Shown in pieces: positions 51,758 to 60,716 of a stretch of 64,000 bases of DNA (within the stretch, counting starts at the first letter, position 1; every line of letters begins with the position of its first letter). The DNA comes from Pusillimonas sp. UBA3987 (lineage in GTDB: Bacteria; Pseudomonadota; Gammaproteobacteria; Burkholderiales; Burkholderiaceae_B), in assembly GCA_002384935.1 (NCBI GenBank), contig DGCD01000011.1:248001-312000 (forward strand), read 5' to 3'. The notes beneath the pieces are model-generated. The model had not been told where the DNA came from, ran no database searches, and saw only the letters and a list, made by a program, of their open reading frames with translations. Both the position numbers and the translations under genes were made by a program.

Positions 51758-52896
51758 TGGAAAATGCCGTGCCCAGGTTGCCTGTTGTTGCATTCGACCC
51801 GCTCATTGGCGACTTACAGGCCTATGTCGTTGGGGGGGCGGTGCGCGATGCGTTATTAGGGCTGCCCCCGGGTGATCGCGATTGGGTTGTGGTGGGTGCC
51901 ACGCCTGAACAAATGATGCACAAAGGCTTTATTCCTGTCGGTGATGACTTTCCGGTGTTTCTGCATCCGGAAACGAAAGAGGAATATGCCTTGGCCAGAA
52001 CTGAGCGCAAGTCGGGGCGTGGTTATAAAGGTTTTACTTTCTATACGGGTCAAGACGTTACCCTGGAAGACGATTTGGGCCGGCGCGACTTAACCATAAA
52101 CGCAATTGCGCAAACACCCGACGGCCAATTGGTGGATCCTTTGAATGGATCTGCAGATATTCAAAGACGCGTTCTGCGCCATATTGGCGAAGCGTTCTGC
52201 GAGGACCCGGTGCGCTTGCTGCGGTTGGCCCGCTTTGCTGCCAGATTCACGCATTTTTCTATAGCGCCGGAAACACTAACGCTGGCGCGCAGGCTGGTTA
52301 CCGAGGGTGAGGTCGACGTATTGGTTCCGGAGCGGGTTTGGCGCGAAGTCAGCCGTGGGCTGATGAGTGACGCACCTTATCGAATGTTCGATGTGCTGGC
52401 TGAAACGGGTGCGCTGCAGCGAGTTATGTCTGGCCTGGTTTTCGATGGTGTCACGCGTCGCCGCCTGCAATGTGCGGCGCAACATCATTTGTCGTTGCCC
52501 AGTCGCGCCGCCTTGATGTGTTTTTCTTCGGGGCGTCCCGAAGCGATTTTGCTGTCGGTGAAAGCCCCATCCCAATGTGTTGATTATGCCCGCTTGCTAC
52601 CTGTTGTGTGTTCAAGCCTGGGGATAGCTCAAACTGCGGATGATTATCTGACGCTGATTGAAAGATGTGATGGCTTGCGCAAGCCCGAGCGTTTTCTTGA
52701 TCTGATTGAAGCGGCATGCTGCACAGACACACCGCTTTCTGATGCACAAGCGGATCTGCGTCGGAGCTGGGAGGCTCGCCTGAATTGTGTGCGTGCGGTG
52801 AATGGCGGCCTGGTTGCCCGGCAGTATCAGGGACAGCCCCAGGCAATTAAAGAGGCCGTGCGCCAGGCGCGGCTGGAGGCCCTTGCCGGGATGTAG
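51757..52896 (+). CDS. cca: CCA tRNA nucleotidyltransferase without HD domain
   Basis: A 379-residue class II tRNA nucleotidyltransferase that builds or repairs the 3' CCA end. YVVGGAVRDALLGLPPGDRDWVVVG (residues 23-47) holds the flexible loop and catalytic DxD region; DLGRRDLTINAIAQ and EDPVRLLRLARFAARF follow. The protein stops shortly after the body and tail domains, so the C-terminal HD phosphohydrolase of E. coli Cca is missing. The ATG overlaps the slt stop. Confidence 0.93.
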   Translation: MENAVPRLPVVAFDPLIGDLQAYVVGGAVRDALLGLPPGDRDWVVVGATPEQMMHKGFIPVGDDFPVFLHPETKEEYALARTERKSGRGYKGFTFYTGQDVTLEDDLGRRDLTINAIAQTPDGQLVDPLNGSADIQRRVLRHIGEAFCEDPVRLLRLARFAARFTHFSIAPETLTLARRLVTEGEVDVLVPERVWREVSRGLMSDAPYRMFDVLAETGALQRVMSGLVFDGVTRRRLQCAAQHHLSLPSRAALMCFSSGRPEAILLSVKAPSQCVDYARLLPVVCSSLGIAQTADDYLTLIERCDGLRKPERFLDLIEAACCTDTPLSDAQADLRRSWEARLNCVRAVNGGLVARQYQGQPQAIKEAVRQARLEALAGM

Positions 52897-52938
52897 GTAT
52901 GCAGGTGTACCTGCCGCAGCTTCGACGGTGATGCCGGT

Positions 52939-54312
52939 TCAAAGGCGATCGCGCCTATCGCCGCGCTGGAAGCCCAATAGCGGTGGCTCAATACCCCGAC
53001 CCACCATCATGACTTTGAACAATTCACCCATTTCGGCCTCTGACAGCAGCGTTTGTGCCGATGCCATGGTGCGTGCTTGCTCCAGCGCATCGGCTTTCGT
53101 CATTTCAGCCAGTTGGTTTACAAAGCCCGTGTTAATCAGGAACCGGGCTTGTGAGGTATAGCCCAGTACATCGAGTTTTGCCTTAAGGGCGGCGTCTGCA
53201 ATGGCAGTAAAGTCGACATGGGCAGTGATATCCTGCAAGCCCGGATAGACGAGCGGTTCAGCATGAGCGTGGTGACGAAAATGGCACATCAAGGTTCCCT
53301 GCGCCCGCTGCGGGTGATAGTACTCGTGCCGGGGAAAACCGTAGTCGATGATCAGTGCTGCGCCTTTGTGAAGCCATTGGCCCAATGACTCAACCCAAGC
53401 CTCGGCACGCAAATTAATTTCAGATGTGTAGCCTGGCAATGGCGGCATTCGTGAATGGACGATTTCTGCCAGTTCTTTTGATGCCGGGCGCTCAGCCCAT
53501 GAGAATGGCGAGCCCAGCGTTACGCCTTTTTCCAGGAGTTGACCTGACTCGTTCCATCGGAATACCGAGACGGGCATTGCATCAAGTACTTCGTTGGCAA
53601 CCACGCAACCTTCGAAACGGCGGGGAAGGCTCTCGCGCCATTGCACATCGGCCTCGAGTATGTTGAGCCGCGCGCCCTGGCGCTCACGAAGTTCACCCGA
53701 CACTTCGATAATGGTGTACTGCGGCTCAATACCCATTTCACGCAGCGCCTTGATAATGCTTAAGGCCAATGCGCCCGATCCGGCACCGAATTCAAGCACC
53801 TGATTTGATTCCGATCGTTGCAGTACCTCTGCGATTTGTCGAGCCAGTGCCTGCCCATATGCCGGTGTCAGTTCAGGTGCCGTGGTGAAGTCGCCCGGCG
53901 CCTCGGGGTTCGGAAACTTCTGGCTGCCGGCCACGTAATAACCCAGGCCGGGCGCGTACAGTGCCTGATCCATATAGGTGTCGAATGACATGAAGTGATC
54001 GGGTTGCTGTCGCAGCTTCGTTTGAATGGCGGCCGCCACTTCCTGGCAGTGCCTTGCCGAGTTTGTGTCCAGTGCCGGCAGGCCTGCAGGTGTTTGAATT
54101 GTCGTTTCTTCGGAATCAGGCGTCATGGCGTGGTTGATGCGGGTGGGCGGCTTTGCCGGGTGCTTCAGCCGATACAGGGAAACACTCATGGTTATGAAAA
54201 AGCCCGCCAACAATCCCAGGACAGCGCCTACGACAAAGTTGTCGAAGATCAGCCATAAAGGTAGCGCCAGCAGCAAGGATGTGAGCAGGGGTCTGTTGAG
54301 AAGTTCTTTCAT
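52939..54312 (-). CDS. MidA/NDUFAF7-family SAM methyltransferase with N-terminal membrane hairpin
   Basis: A 457-residue protein. The bulk (from about residue 85) is a COG1565 class I methyltransferase: FMSFDTYMDQALYAPGLGYYV, DFTTAPELTPAYGQALA, then the SAM loop VLEFGAGSGALALSII and GCVVANEVLDAMPV. In eukaryotes the relative methylates a complex I subunit. Here the first 60 residues add two hydrophobic segments (SLLLALPLWLIF and VGAVLGLLAGFFITM). They may be a fused membrane protein, or the real methyltransferase start may be the ATG at 54126. Confidence 0.85.
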   Translation of the reverse strand: MKELLNRPLLTSLLLALPLWLIFDNFVVGAVLGLLAGFFITMSVSLYRLKHPAKPPTRINHAMTPDSEETTIQTPAGLPALDTNSARHCQEVAAAIQTKLRQQPDHFMSFDTYMDQALYAPGLGYYVAGSQKFPNPEAPGDFTTAPELTPAYGQALARQIAEVLQRSESNQVLEFGAGSGALALSIIKALREMGIEPQYTIIEVSGELRERQGARLNILEADVQWRESLPRRFEGCVVANEVLDAMPVSVFRWNESGQLLEKGVTLGSPFSWAERPASKELAEIVHSRMPPLPGYTSEINLRAEAWVESLGQWLHKGAALIIDYGFPRHEYYHPQRAQGTLMCHFRHHAHAEPLVYPGLQDITAHVDFTAIADAALKAKLDVLGYTSQARFLINTGFVNQLAEMTKADALEQARTMASAQTLLSEAEMGELFKVMMVGRGIEPPLLGFQRGDRRDRL

Positions 54313-54349
54313 GCCCCTTCATTTTATCCTGCCCACTGGCCCGCAGAGA

Positions 54350-54982
54350 TCAAGCCGTTTGCGTTTCCAGCGTCTCACGGCCAATTTTCAGTTCTCGCGC
54401 CATTTGGGCCACATGACGGCCTTGGTATCGTGCGCCGTCCAGCTCGTTCTTGCTGGGTTGACGCGAACCGTCACCGTTGGCGATTGTTGAGGCCCCGTAA
54501 GGGGTGCCGCCGGTAATCTGGCTGTTGTCGGTTTGACCCTGGAAAGAGTAGGGCAGGCCCACTATGCCCATGCCGTGGTGCAACAGCACTGTGTGGAACG
54601 TTAATAAAGTGCTTTCCTGGCCGCCGTGCTGCGAGGCGGTTGAAGTGAATACACTGCCGATTTTTCCAATCAGCTTTCCTTGAGCCCACAAACCGCCGGT
54701 TTGATCCAGAAAGTTTTTCATCTGTGCTGCCATGTTGCCAAAGCGCGTGGGTGTCCCGAAGATAATGGCGTCGTACTCAGCCAACTCGTCGGGGTGTGCG
54801 ACAGGCGCGGCCTGGTCGACTTTGTAGTGGCTTGCCTTGGCTACATCTTCCGGTACCAGTTCAGGTACACGCTTGATGTCTACCTGGGCGCCATCAACGG
54901 CACGCGCACCTTCGGCTACAGCCTGGGCCATGGTTTCTATATGGCCATAAGCGGAATAATATAAAACCAGAACTTTTGACAT
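54350..54982 (-). CDS. wrbA: NAD(P)H:quinone oxidoreductase WrbA
   Basis: A 210-residue flavodoxin-like enzyme reducing quinones by two electrons. The FMN phosphate loop is YYSAYGHIETMA (residues 8-19). FGTPTRFGNMAAQMKNFLDQTGGLW and FTSTASQHGGQESTLLTFHTVLLHHGM are WrbA signatures. It follows the pirin gene on the minus strand; both are oxidative-stress related and could be controlled by the LysR regulator beyond pirin. Confidence 0.95.
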   Translation of the reverse strand: MSKVLVLYYSAYGHIETMAQAVAEGARAVDGAQVDIKRVPELVPEDVAKASHYKVDQAAPVAHPDELAEYDAIIFGTPTRFGNMAAQMKNFLDQTGGLWAQGKLIGKIGSVFTSTASQHGGQESTLLTFHTVLLHHGMGIVGLPYSFQGQTDNSQITGGTPYGASTIANGDGSRQPSKNELDGARYQGRHVAQMARELKIGRETLETQTA

Positions 54983-55053
54983 TGTGTTGACTCCCTGAAA
55001 AATAAAAAAATGGTGTTGATTAACGGGGTGGCCCCGCAGATGGGTATTGCTGA

Positions 55054-55752
55054 TTAAGGAAGCTCGAACAGCAGCACCTCGGCTTCATGTCCGTGTGCCA
55101 GCAACAAAGCGGGTTCATCCTTGATCTTCAGGCCATCGCCTGCTTTGATCTCGTGTTCATTGACCCTGATTGAGCCACGGGCTACATGCAGATAGATTTG
55201 ACGACCCGCCGGCGGGTCGTAGTCAATATGCTCATCGCCGTTCAGCAAGGTTGCGTAGATACGTGCGTCCTGATGCAGGAAAAGGGCGTCGTCATCCGGA
55301 TTGCCGGAAGCCAGCAGTTTTAACTGGCCGCGTTTCTCTCCTTCTTGAATATGGCGCTCCTGATACGACGGAGCCACGCTTTGCCGGTTCGGCAAGAGCC
55401 AGATTTGCAGAAAATGTACGGGATCGCTGGCAGAGGGATTGAATTCGCTATGCTGAACGCCGGTGCCGGCACTCATTAACTGCACATTTCCCGGTTTCAA
55501 GACTGAACCTGATCCCATTGAGTCACGATGTTCCAGTGCACCCTCCAGCACGTACGACAAAATTTCCATGTCGCGGTGCCCATGCGTGCCGAAACCCTTG
55601 CCGGGTTGTACGGTGTCATCGTTGATGACACGCAAGGCACTCCATCCCATGTGGGCAGGGTCATGATAGTGGCCGAATGAGAAAGAGTGGTGGCTGTTGA
55701 GCCAATCGAGTTGGACATGGCCACGCTCGTGGGCAGCGCGTCGTTCAATCAT
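55054..55752 (-). CDS. Pirin family protein (YhhW type quercetinase-like)
   Basis: A 232-residue bicupin of the pirin family. The N-terminal metal-site HSFSFGHYHDPAHMGWSALRVINDDTV and GFGTHGHRDMEILSYVLEG carry the His and Glu ligands. VQLMSAGTGVQHSEFNPS follows. E. coli YhhW has quercetin 2,3-dioxygenase activity in vitro. It is upstream of wrbA and divergent from a LysR gene, so the usual pattern of a LysR protein controlling its divergent neighbour applies. Confidence 0.92.
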   Translation of the reverse strand: MIERRAAHERGHVQLDWLNSHHSFSFGHYHDPAHMGWSALRVINDDTVQPGKGFGTHGHRDMEILSYVLEGALEHRDSMGSGSVLKPGNVQLMSAGTGVQHSEFNPSASDPVHFLQIWLLPNRQSVAPSYQERHIQEGEKRGQLKLLASGNPDDDALFLHQDARIYATLLNGDEHIDYDPPAGRQIYLHVARGSIRVNEHEIKAGDGLKIKDEPALLLAHGHEAEVLLFELP

Positions 55753-55834
55753 GCTTTGTTCCGGATGAGGTTAAGTTAAGTCCCATTTTATGGTCGATAA
55801 ATATGATAAAAAAGCGCTAAAATATGATTGTTCT

Positions 55835-55851
55835 TATCTAATAAATAGATA
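55835..55851. promoter_or_regulatory. Candidate LysR box (T-N11-A)
   Basis: TATCTA and TAGATA are inverted around a 5-nt centre. The inner 13 bases, TCTAATAAATAGA, fit T-N11-A. It lies in the 118-bp gap between the divergent pirin and LysR genes, 20 bp before the LysR start. Confidence 0.5.
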
Positions 55852-55870
55852 TATTTTCCGGGTCAAGCGC

Positions 55871-56761
55871 ATGGATTATCTAAAGACGACGTTGGAGCAA
55901 TGGCGTGCGCTGGCGGCCGTGGTTGAGTATGGCGGTTTTGCCCAGGCGGCCCAGGCGCTGCATCGGAGTCAGTCTTCTATCAGTTATCTGGTCGGTAAAC
56001 TGCAATCGCAAATTGGTTTGCCTGTTCTGGAGGTGGAAGGACGCAAAGCCCACCTCACCGATGCGGGTCATACCTTGTTGGCGCATGCCCAGGCACTGTT
56101 AAGCGACGCGTACGAACTGGAGGAATTGGCGCAGCGCATGGGGGCGGGGTGGGAGGCTGAATTGCGTCTCGTGGTTGACGTTGCTTTTCCCAAGGTTTTG
56201 CTGGTAGAGGCACTGAAGCGATTTTCTCAGGAAGCACCGTTCACCAAGCTCAAATTAAGTGAGGTCGTTCTGTCTGGTGCGGAAGAGGCTCTATTGGAAC
56301 AAGACGCGGATATGATGATTGGGGCCTATATTCCGAAGGGACATCTGGGTCAGATATTGCTTCAAGTCTCTTTTATTGCAGTTGCGCATCGTGATCATCC
56401 GTTGGTTCAGGGCAGAACGATTCAAGAGGATGACCTGAGGCGGCATATGCATATCGTTGTGCGGGATTCCGGTACGCAGAACCCGCGAGACGAGGGCTGG
56501 CTTGGCTCAACACAGCGCTGGACGGTCAGCAGCCTGGAAGCGTCGGTGTCTTTGGTGGCGGGTGGCTTGGGGTTCGCCTGGCTGCCGCAACACCTTGTGG
56601 AGCCGTATCTGAATCAGGGTGTGCTCAAGCCCATTCCTGTTGTGTTGGGTCAAACGCGCAAGACGCCGCTTTATCTGGTGTTTGGCAAAGGTGCGCACAC
56701 AGGGCCGGCAGCAAGCTGCCTGGCGGGCATACTCCAGGATCTGGGCGCACAAGAGCGCTAG
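55871..56761 (+). CDS. LysR family transcriptional regulator
   Basis: A 296-residue regulator. The N-terminal helix-turn-helix is in EQWRALAAVVEYGGFAQAAQALHRSQSSISYLVGKLQSQIGLPVL (residues 9-53), and the rest is the two-lobed effector domain. The ATG at 55871 is chosen; an in-frame extension from 55790 would put the helix-turn-helix unusually far in and cover the operator. It most likely regulates the divergent pirin-wrbA unit; a nitroreductase gene follows 30 nt downstream. Confidence 0.9.
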   Translation: MDYLKTTLEQWRALAAVVEYGGFAQAAQALHRSQSSISYLVGKLQSQIGLPVLEVEGRKAHLTDAGHTLLAHAQALLSDAYELEELAQRMGAGWEAELRLVVDVAFPKVLLVEALKRFSQEAPFTKLKLSEVVLSGAEEALLEQDADMMIGAYIPKGHLGQILLQVSFIAVAHRDHPLVQGRTIQEDDLRRHMHIVVRDSGTQNPRDEGWLGSTQRWTVSSLEASVSLVAGGLGFAWLPQHLVEPYLNQGVLKPIPVVLGQTRKTPLYLVFGKGAHTGPAASCLAGILQDLGAQER

Positions 56762-56791
56762 AATGGCATTATTCAAAAAGCGACGAGACAT

Positions 56792-57460
56792 ATGGAAAGC
56801 ATTCAATCTATTCTTCAGGCCCGCTATAGCTGTCGCGCCTATCAAGACAAACCTGTGCCGCAGGACACGATTCAACAAATACTCCGCCAGGCGCAACAGT
56901 CTGCCTCGTGGTGCAATGTACAGCCCTGGGAGGTGCTGGTTCTGGGAGGGGAAGCCACGCGACGGTTTGGCGATGCGTACCATAAGCATGTCCAGTTAAA
57001 TCCGGCGACACCCGACTTCCCCTGGCCTGAGCGCTATGAAGGGGTGTATCAGCAACGTCGTCGCGAATGTGGCTTTGCCTTGTACAACACGCTGGGAATC
57101 CAGAAGGAAGATCGCGAGGCAACACAGCGGCAAATGCTCGAGAATTACCGGTTTTTCGGTGCGCCTCATCTTGCGCTGATTACCACGCCGAAGAAACTGG
57201 GCGTGTATGGCGCGGTGGATTGCGGTATTTATGTGGCCAATTTCATGGCGCTGGCGCACAGCCATGGCCTTGCCACTATTGCCCAGGCGGCTGTGGCTTC
57301 ACACCCTCATTTCGTGCGTGAGTATTTCAACCTGCCTGCTGATCGATTGCTGGTATGCGGTATTGCTTTTGGTTATGAAGACGCCAACCAGAAGATCAAT
57401 CGTTACCGAACTACGCGCGACGAAATTGAGCGCGTAGTTCGATGGGAAGGTTTTAATTAA
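56792..57460 (+). CDS. Nitroreductase family protein
   Basis: A 222-residue FMN-dependent nitroreductase. SIQSILQARYSCRAYQDKPVPQD (residues 3-25) is the N-terminal signature with the FMN-binding Arg; SASWCNVQPWEVLVL and YGAVDCGIYVANFMALAHSHGLAT are also typical. Sequence resembles nitrobenzoate- and oxidised-pollutant-reducing members. It lies after the LysR gene, and its TAA stop shares the bases TTAA with the convergent rhlE stop. Confidence 0.9.
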   Translation: MESIQSILQARYSCRAYQDKPVPQDTIQQILRQAQQSASWCNVQPWEVLVLGGEATRRFGDAYHKHVQLNPATPDFPWPERYEGVYQQRRRECGFALYNTLGIQKEDREATQRQMLENYRFFGAPHLALITTPKKLGVYGAVDCGIYVANFMALAHSHGLATIAQAAVASHPHFVREYFNLPADRLLVCGIAFGYEDANQKINRYRTTRDEIERVVRWEGFN

Positions 57461-58887
57461 GCAAACTGCGCATTACGGGGCGCAGGGCGGCGTCCTTGCG
57501 GTTTGGCTCCAAAACCAGGGCGCGGTGCTCGGGTGCTGGGGCGTGGGGCAGGCTTTGCGTACGATGGTTGGTCGCCGTCGGCTTTTCCTGGTCGGCCGCG
57601 GCCACTGCTGCCGCTTTTCTCGAATGGGCTGTTGCCGTAGGCTTTTTTGGTAAAGCCTTCTTTCGCTTTTCCAGGCGCGCCACCGGGTTTGCGTTTACCC
57701 GCGAATTTTCCAGTACTGCGTTTGGGGCCACTTGAAGTTGTTTTCTTTGGCTCCAGGCCGGTAATGGTCTCGGCTGGGATCGGCTGTCCGATAAAGTTTT
57801 CGATACGACGAATCTTATAGCGTTCAGCGTGTGTCGCCAGGGTATAAGCCAGGCCACTGTTGCCCGCACGACCGGTACGGCCGATGCGGTGCGTGTAGTC
57901 TTCAGGCTGCATGGGCAGGTCGTAGTTAATGGCATGGCTGATGCCTTGCACGTCGATGCCGCGCGCGGCAACGTCGGTTGCAACCAGGATACGCAGTTTC
58001 TGACGTTGCAGCAGGCCAAGTGTGCGTGTGCGCTGGCGCTGATTCATGTCACCATGTAATGCGGCCGCGGTGTAGCCTTGGTCAGACAGCTTTTCAGCCA
58101 GGTCATCTGCGCCGCGCTTGGTGGCGGTAAACACAATAGCCTGGTTCAGACGGCTGTCACTCAAGAGGTGATCGAGCAACTGCATTTTGTGCTTGTTGTC
58201 GTCGGCATACAGCAGACTTTGTGTAATGTTGGCGTGTTTTTCTTTCTGGCCCGACACTTCAATGCGAACGGGTTCACGCATCATTTTGGCGGCTAATGTG
58301 GCAATTGAGCCGTCCAGCGTTGCCGAGAACAGCAGTGTCTGGCGTTGCTTGGGTGCAGCAGCCACAATGGCTTCAATGTCTTCAATAAAGCCCATGTCAA
58401 GCATGCGGTCGGCTTCATCAAGCACCAGTGTATGAATGTTTGACAAGTTGATGCGGCGTGCGCGCAAGTGGTCGATCAGGCGGCCGGGTGTGGCAACCAG
58501 TACGTCGACACGACGTGACAGCGCTTTGATTTGAGCGCCGTATGGCATGCCGCCAACCACAACCGCCGTATGCAGGCCTTTAATGCCGGCACCGTAGTTT
58601 TTTGTTGCCTCGGCTACTTGCATTGCCAATTCACGTGTGGGTGTCAGCACCAGCACCTGAACGTTCTGCCCCTTTTTGTTTTCAGCGGCAGCCTGTGCAA
58701 TGCGGTTCAAAGCGGGCAACATGAATGCGGCGGTTTTACCACTGCCGGTCTGTGCAGAGACCATCAGGTCCTTGCCTTCCAATGCTTTTGGAATGGATGC
58801 GGATTGAACAGGCGTTGGGGCACTGAAGCCGGCGCTTTGTAGTGCAGACAGCAGTACGGGTTCGAGACCCAGGGTTTCGAAAGACAT
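57457..58887 (-). CDS. rhlE: DEAD-box RNA helicase RhlE
   Basis: A 476-residue ATP-dependent RNA helicase. In order: Q motif region FSAPTPVQSASIPKAL, motif I AQTGSGKT, motif II VLDEADRML, motif III SAT, and motif VI HRIGRTGRAG. A basic, Gly/Lys/Arg/Pro-rich tail (about residues 380-476) probably binds RNA. The ATG at 58887 has AAGGATAT in front; further upstream in-frame residues have no family match. RhlE acts in ribosome assembly and RNA turnover. Confidence 0.93.
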   Translation of the reverse strand: MSFETLGLEPVLLSALQSAGFSAPTPVQSASIPKALEGKDLMVSAQTGSGKTAAFMLPALNRIAQAAAENKKGQNVQVLVLTPTRELAMQVAEATKNYGAGIKGLHTAVVVGGMPYGAQIKALSRRVDVLVATPGRLIDHLRARRINLSNIHTLVLDEADRMLDMGFIEDIEAIVAAAPKQRQTLLFSATLDGSIATLAAKMMREPVRIEVSGQKEKHANITQSLLYADDNKHKMQLLDHLLSDSRLNQAIVFTATKRGADDLAEKLSDQGYTAAALHGDMNQRQRTRTLGLLQRQKLRILVATDVAARGIDVQGISHAINYDLPMQPEDYTHRIGRTGRAGNSGLAYTLATHAERYKIRRIENFIGQPIPAETITGLEPKKTTSSGPKRSTGKFAGKRKPGGAPGKAKEGFTKKAYGNSPFEKSGSSGRGRPGKADGDQPSYAKPAPRPSTRAPRPGFGAKPQGRRPAPRNAQFA

Positions 58888-59197
58888 GAGATATCCTTTG
58901 CCAATGAAGGCATTGTCAGGGAACGGGGAGTTATCCGGGCCCGGTTGATTGAACATCGTGCCGACCAATCAACCTAAAGGACATCGTTATCAGTGAACGA
59001 AGAAGCGACCAGGTTTGGGGGGTCAGGAATCGATGGCGTTGAGCATGGGTGATTCTGAAGTGAGCCAACTGCTAGGATGCGGCAAGACCGCACAAAAATG
59101 CCAACGCTTAAAAATGCAGTGGCCGCAGTATAGACGCGAAACGTGACCTAGGGATAGTACTAATTTGTAACAGTGACAATGAGGTTACGTGCTCATG
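58888..59197 (-). other. 310-bp intergenic region upstream of rhlE
   Basis: I see no gene here. It probably holds the rhlE promoter and a long leader on the minus strand. GGTTGATT (58943-58950) and AATCAACC (58967-58974) form an 8-bp stem, and CAATG/CATTG a small one nearer the start codon. TATACT at 59127-59132 (minus) is a possible -10 box with no clear -35. Confidence 0.5.
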
Positions 59198-59911
59198 TTA
59201 CCAGCGTATTGGAGGCTGGCCTTGCTCTGTTAGCCACTGGTTGGCCATGACAAAATGATTGCAGCCCAGAAAAGGAGAGGGGGCGCGCCGCGCCGAGAGT
59301 GGAGACGGATGGTTCGCTTTCAGTATCAAGGTGTTGGGTGCATCCGGCAGGCAACCGGCTTTGGCCTGTGCATGATTCCCCCAGAGCATGAAGACTTTGG
59401 GCTGGGGCAGGGCGCCGGCAAATCGGATGAGTGTGTCGGTAATGGTTTCCCAGCCTTTACGGGCGTGTGAGGCGGGCTTGCCCTGTTCCACCGTCAGGAC
59501 GGTATTAAGCAACAACACGCCTTGTTGTGCCCAATGCGTCAGGTCGTGCGAGGGCGAGCGCAACGTGTCGGGAATGCTGTTGTGCAGTTCTGCGAATATA
59601 TTGCGCAAACTGGGTGGGCAGGCTGCGGTGTCCGGAACCGAGAATGCCAGGCCTTGAGCCTGGTTGGGCCCGTGATAGGGGTCTTGCCCCAATATGACAA
59701 CTTTTATCTCGTCTGGATTGATTTGCTCCAGCGCTCTGAATACATGCTGGGGAAAGATTGTGGCACCTGCCTGCAGGCGATGAGCTAAAAATGTGTTCAG
59801 GTTTTCCAGGCAGCCTGCCTGTGTCGCCAGTACACCCCGCCACTCGGAAGGTAGCGCCCGCACCTGATCCAGTAATCCGCCTTCGTAACAGTTGTGGGGA
59901 GTCTTCAGCAT
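59198..59911 (-). CDS. ung: Uracil-DNA glycosylase
   Basis: A 237-residue family 1 uracil-DNA glycosylase that removes uracil from DNA. The water-activating motif VVILGQDPYHGPNQAQGLAFSV (about residue 72 onward) and the DNA-intercalation motif HPSPLSA are both present. It lies 16 nt after trpC as the last gene of the trp unit on the minus strand, an arrangement also seen in relatives. Confidence 0.96.
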   Translation of the reverse strand: MLKTPHNCYEGGLLDQVRALPSEWRGVLATQAGCLENLNTFLAHRLQAGATIFPQHVFRALEQINPDEIKVVILGQDPYHGPNQAQGLAFSVPDTAACPPSLRNIFAELHNSIPDTLRSPSHDLTHWAQQGVLLLNTVLTVEQGKPASHARKGWETITDTLIRFAGALPQPKVFMLWGNHAQAKAGCLPDAPNTLILKANHPSPLSARRAPSPFLGCNHFVMANQWLTEQGQPPIRW

Positions 59912-59927
59912 TTCAAAGTTGGGTATG

Positions 59928-60716
59928 CTAGAAAAAAAGTTCTTTCAGGGCCTGTCCCGGCTCTTCGGCTCGCATAAATCGTTCACCAACCAGAAATGCA
60001 TTTACATTATGACTGCGCATGAGTTCAACGTCTTCTCGGGTGTGAATGGCACTTTCCGTGACCACCAGGCGATCTTCCGGTACGAGATCCAGCATGTCGA
60101 TGGTGTTCTGCAGCGAGACTTCGAACGTGCGCAGATTGCGATTGTTGATGCCCAGCAGTTTCGATTGCATTTGCAATGCAACCTCCAGCTCGTCGCGATC
60201 ATGCACTTCAACAAGCACATCCATGCCCAGTTCCAGCGACAGGCTTTCCAGTTCCAGCAATTGCGAACGGCTTAGCGCTGCGACAATCAGCAAAATGCAG
60301 TCGGCGCCCAATGCGCGTGAGTGGGCGACCTGATAAGGGTCGATCATGAAATCCTTGCGCAGAATGGGCAGAGAGCACGCGGCCCGTGCCTGGCGCAGAT
60401 AGTCGTATGAGCCTTGGAAATATTGCACGTCTGTGAGAACGGACAGGCAGGCCGCCCCATGCGCTGCGTAGGAACTGGCAATATTGGCCGGATTGAAGTC
60501 TTCCCGAATTACGCCCTTCGACGGGGATGCTTTTTTCACTTCGGCAATGACGGCCGGTTTGCCTTGTTCTATTTTGCTTTCCAGGGCGTTCACAAAGCCG
60601 CGCAGATCTTTGCGGCTTTGGGCCTCGCGCAAGACCTCTGCCTCGCTGCGCATTTGGCGCGCGGTGGCCACTTCGGTCTTTTTTGTTTCCAGTATTTTTT
60701 GAAGGATGTCACTCAT
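59928..60716 (-). CDS. trpC: Indole-3-glycerol phosphate synthase
   Basis: A 262-residue (beta/alpha)8 barrel that closes the indole ring in tryptophan synthesis. VIAEVKKASPSKGVIREDFNP (about residue 55) contains the catalytic lysine, LPILRKDFMIDPYQ another, and LLGINNRNLRTFEVSL the substrate loop. It is monofunctional, not fused to trpF. It overlaps trpD by 4 nt. Confidence 0.97.
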   Translation of the reverse strand: MSDILQKILETKKTEVATARQMRSEAEVLREAQSRKDLRGFVNALESKIEQGKPAVIAEVKKASPSKGVIREDFNPANIASSYAAHGAACLSVLTDVQYFQGSYDYLRQARAACSLPILRKDFMIDPYQVAHSRALGADCILLIVAALSRSQLLELESLSLELGMDVLVEVHDRDELEVALQMQSKLLGINNRNLRTFEVSLQNTIDMLDLVPEDRLVVTESAIHTREDVELMRSHNVNAFLVGERFMRAEEPGQALKELFF

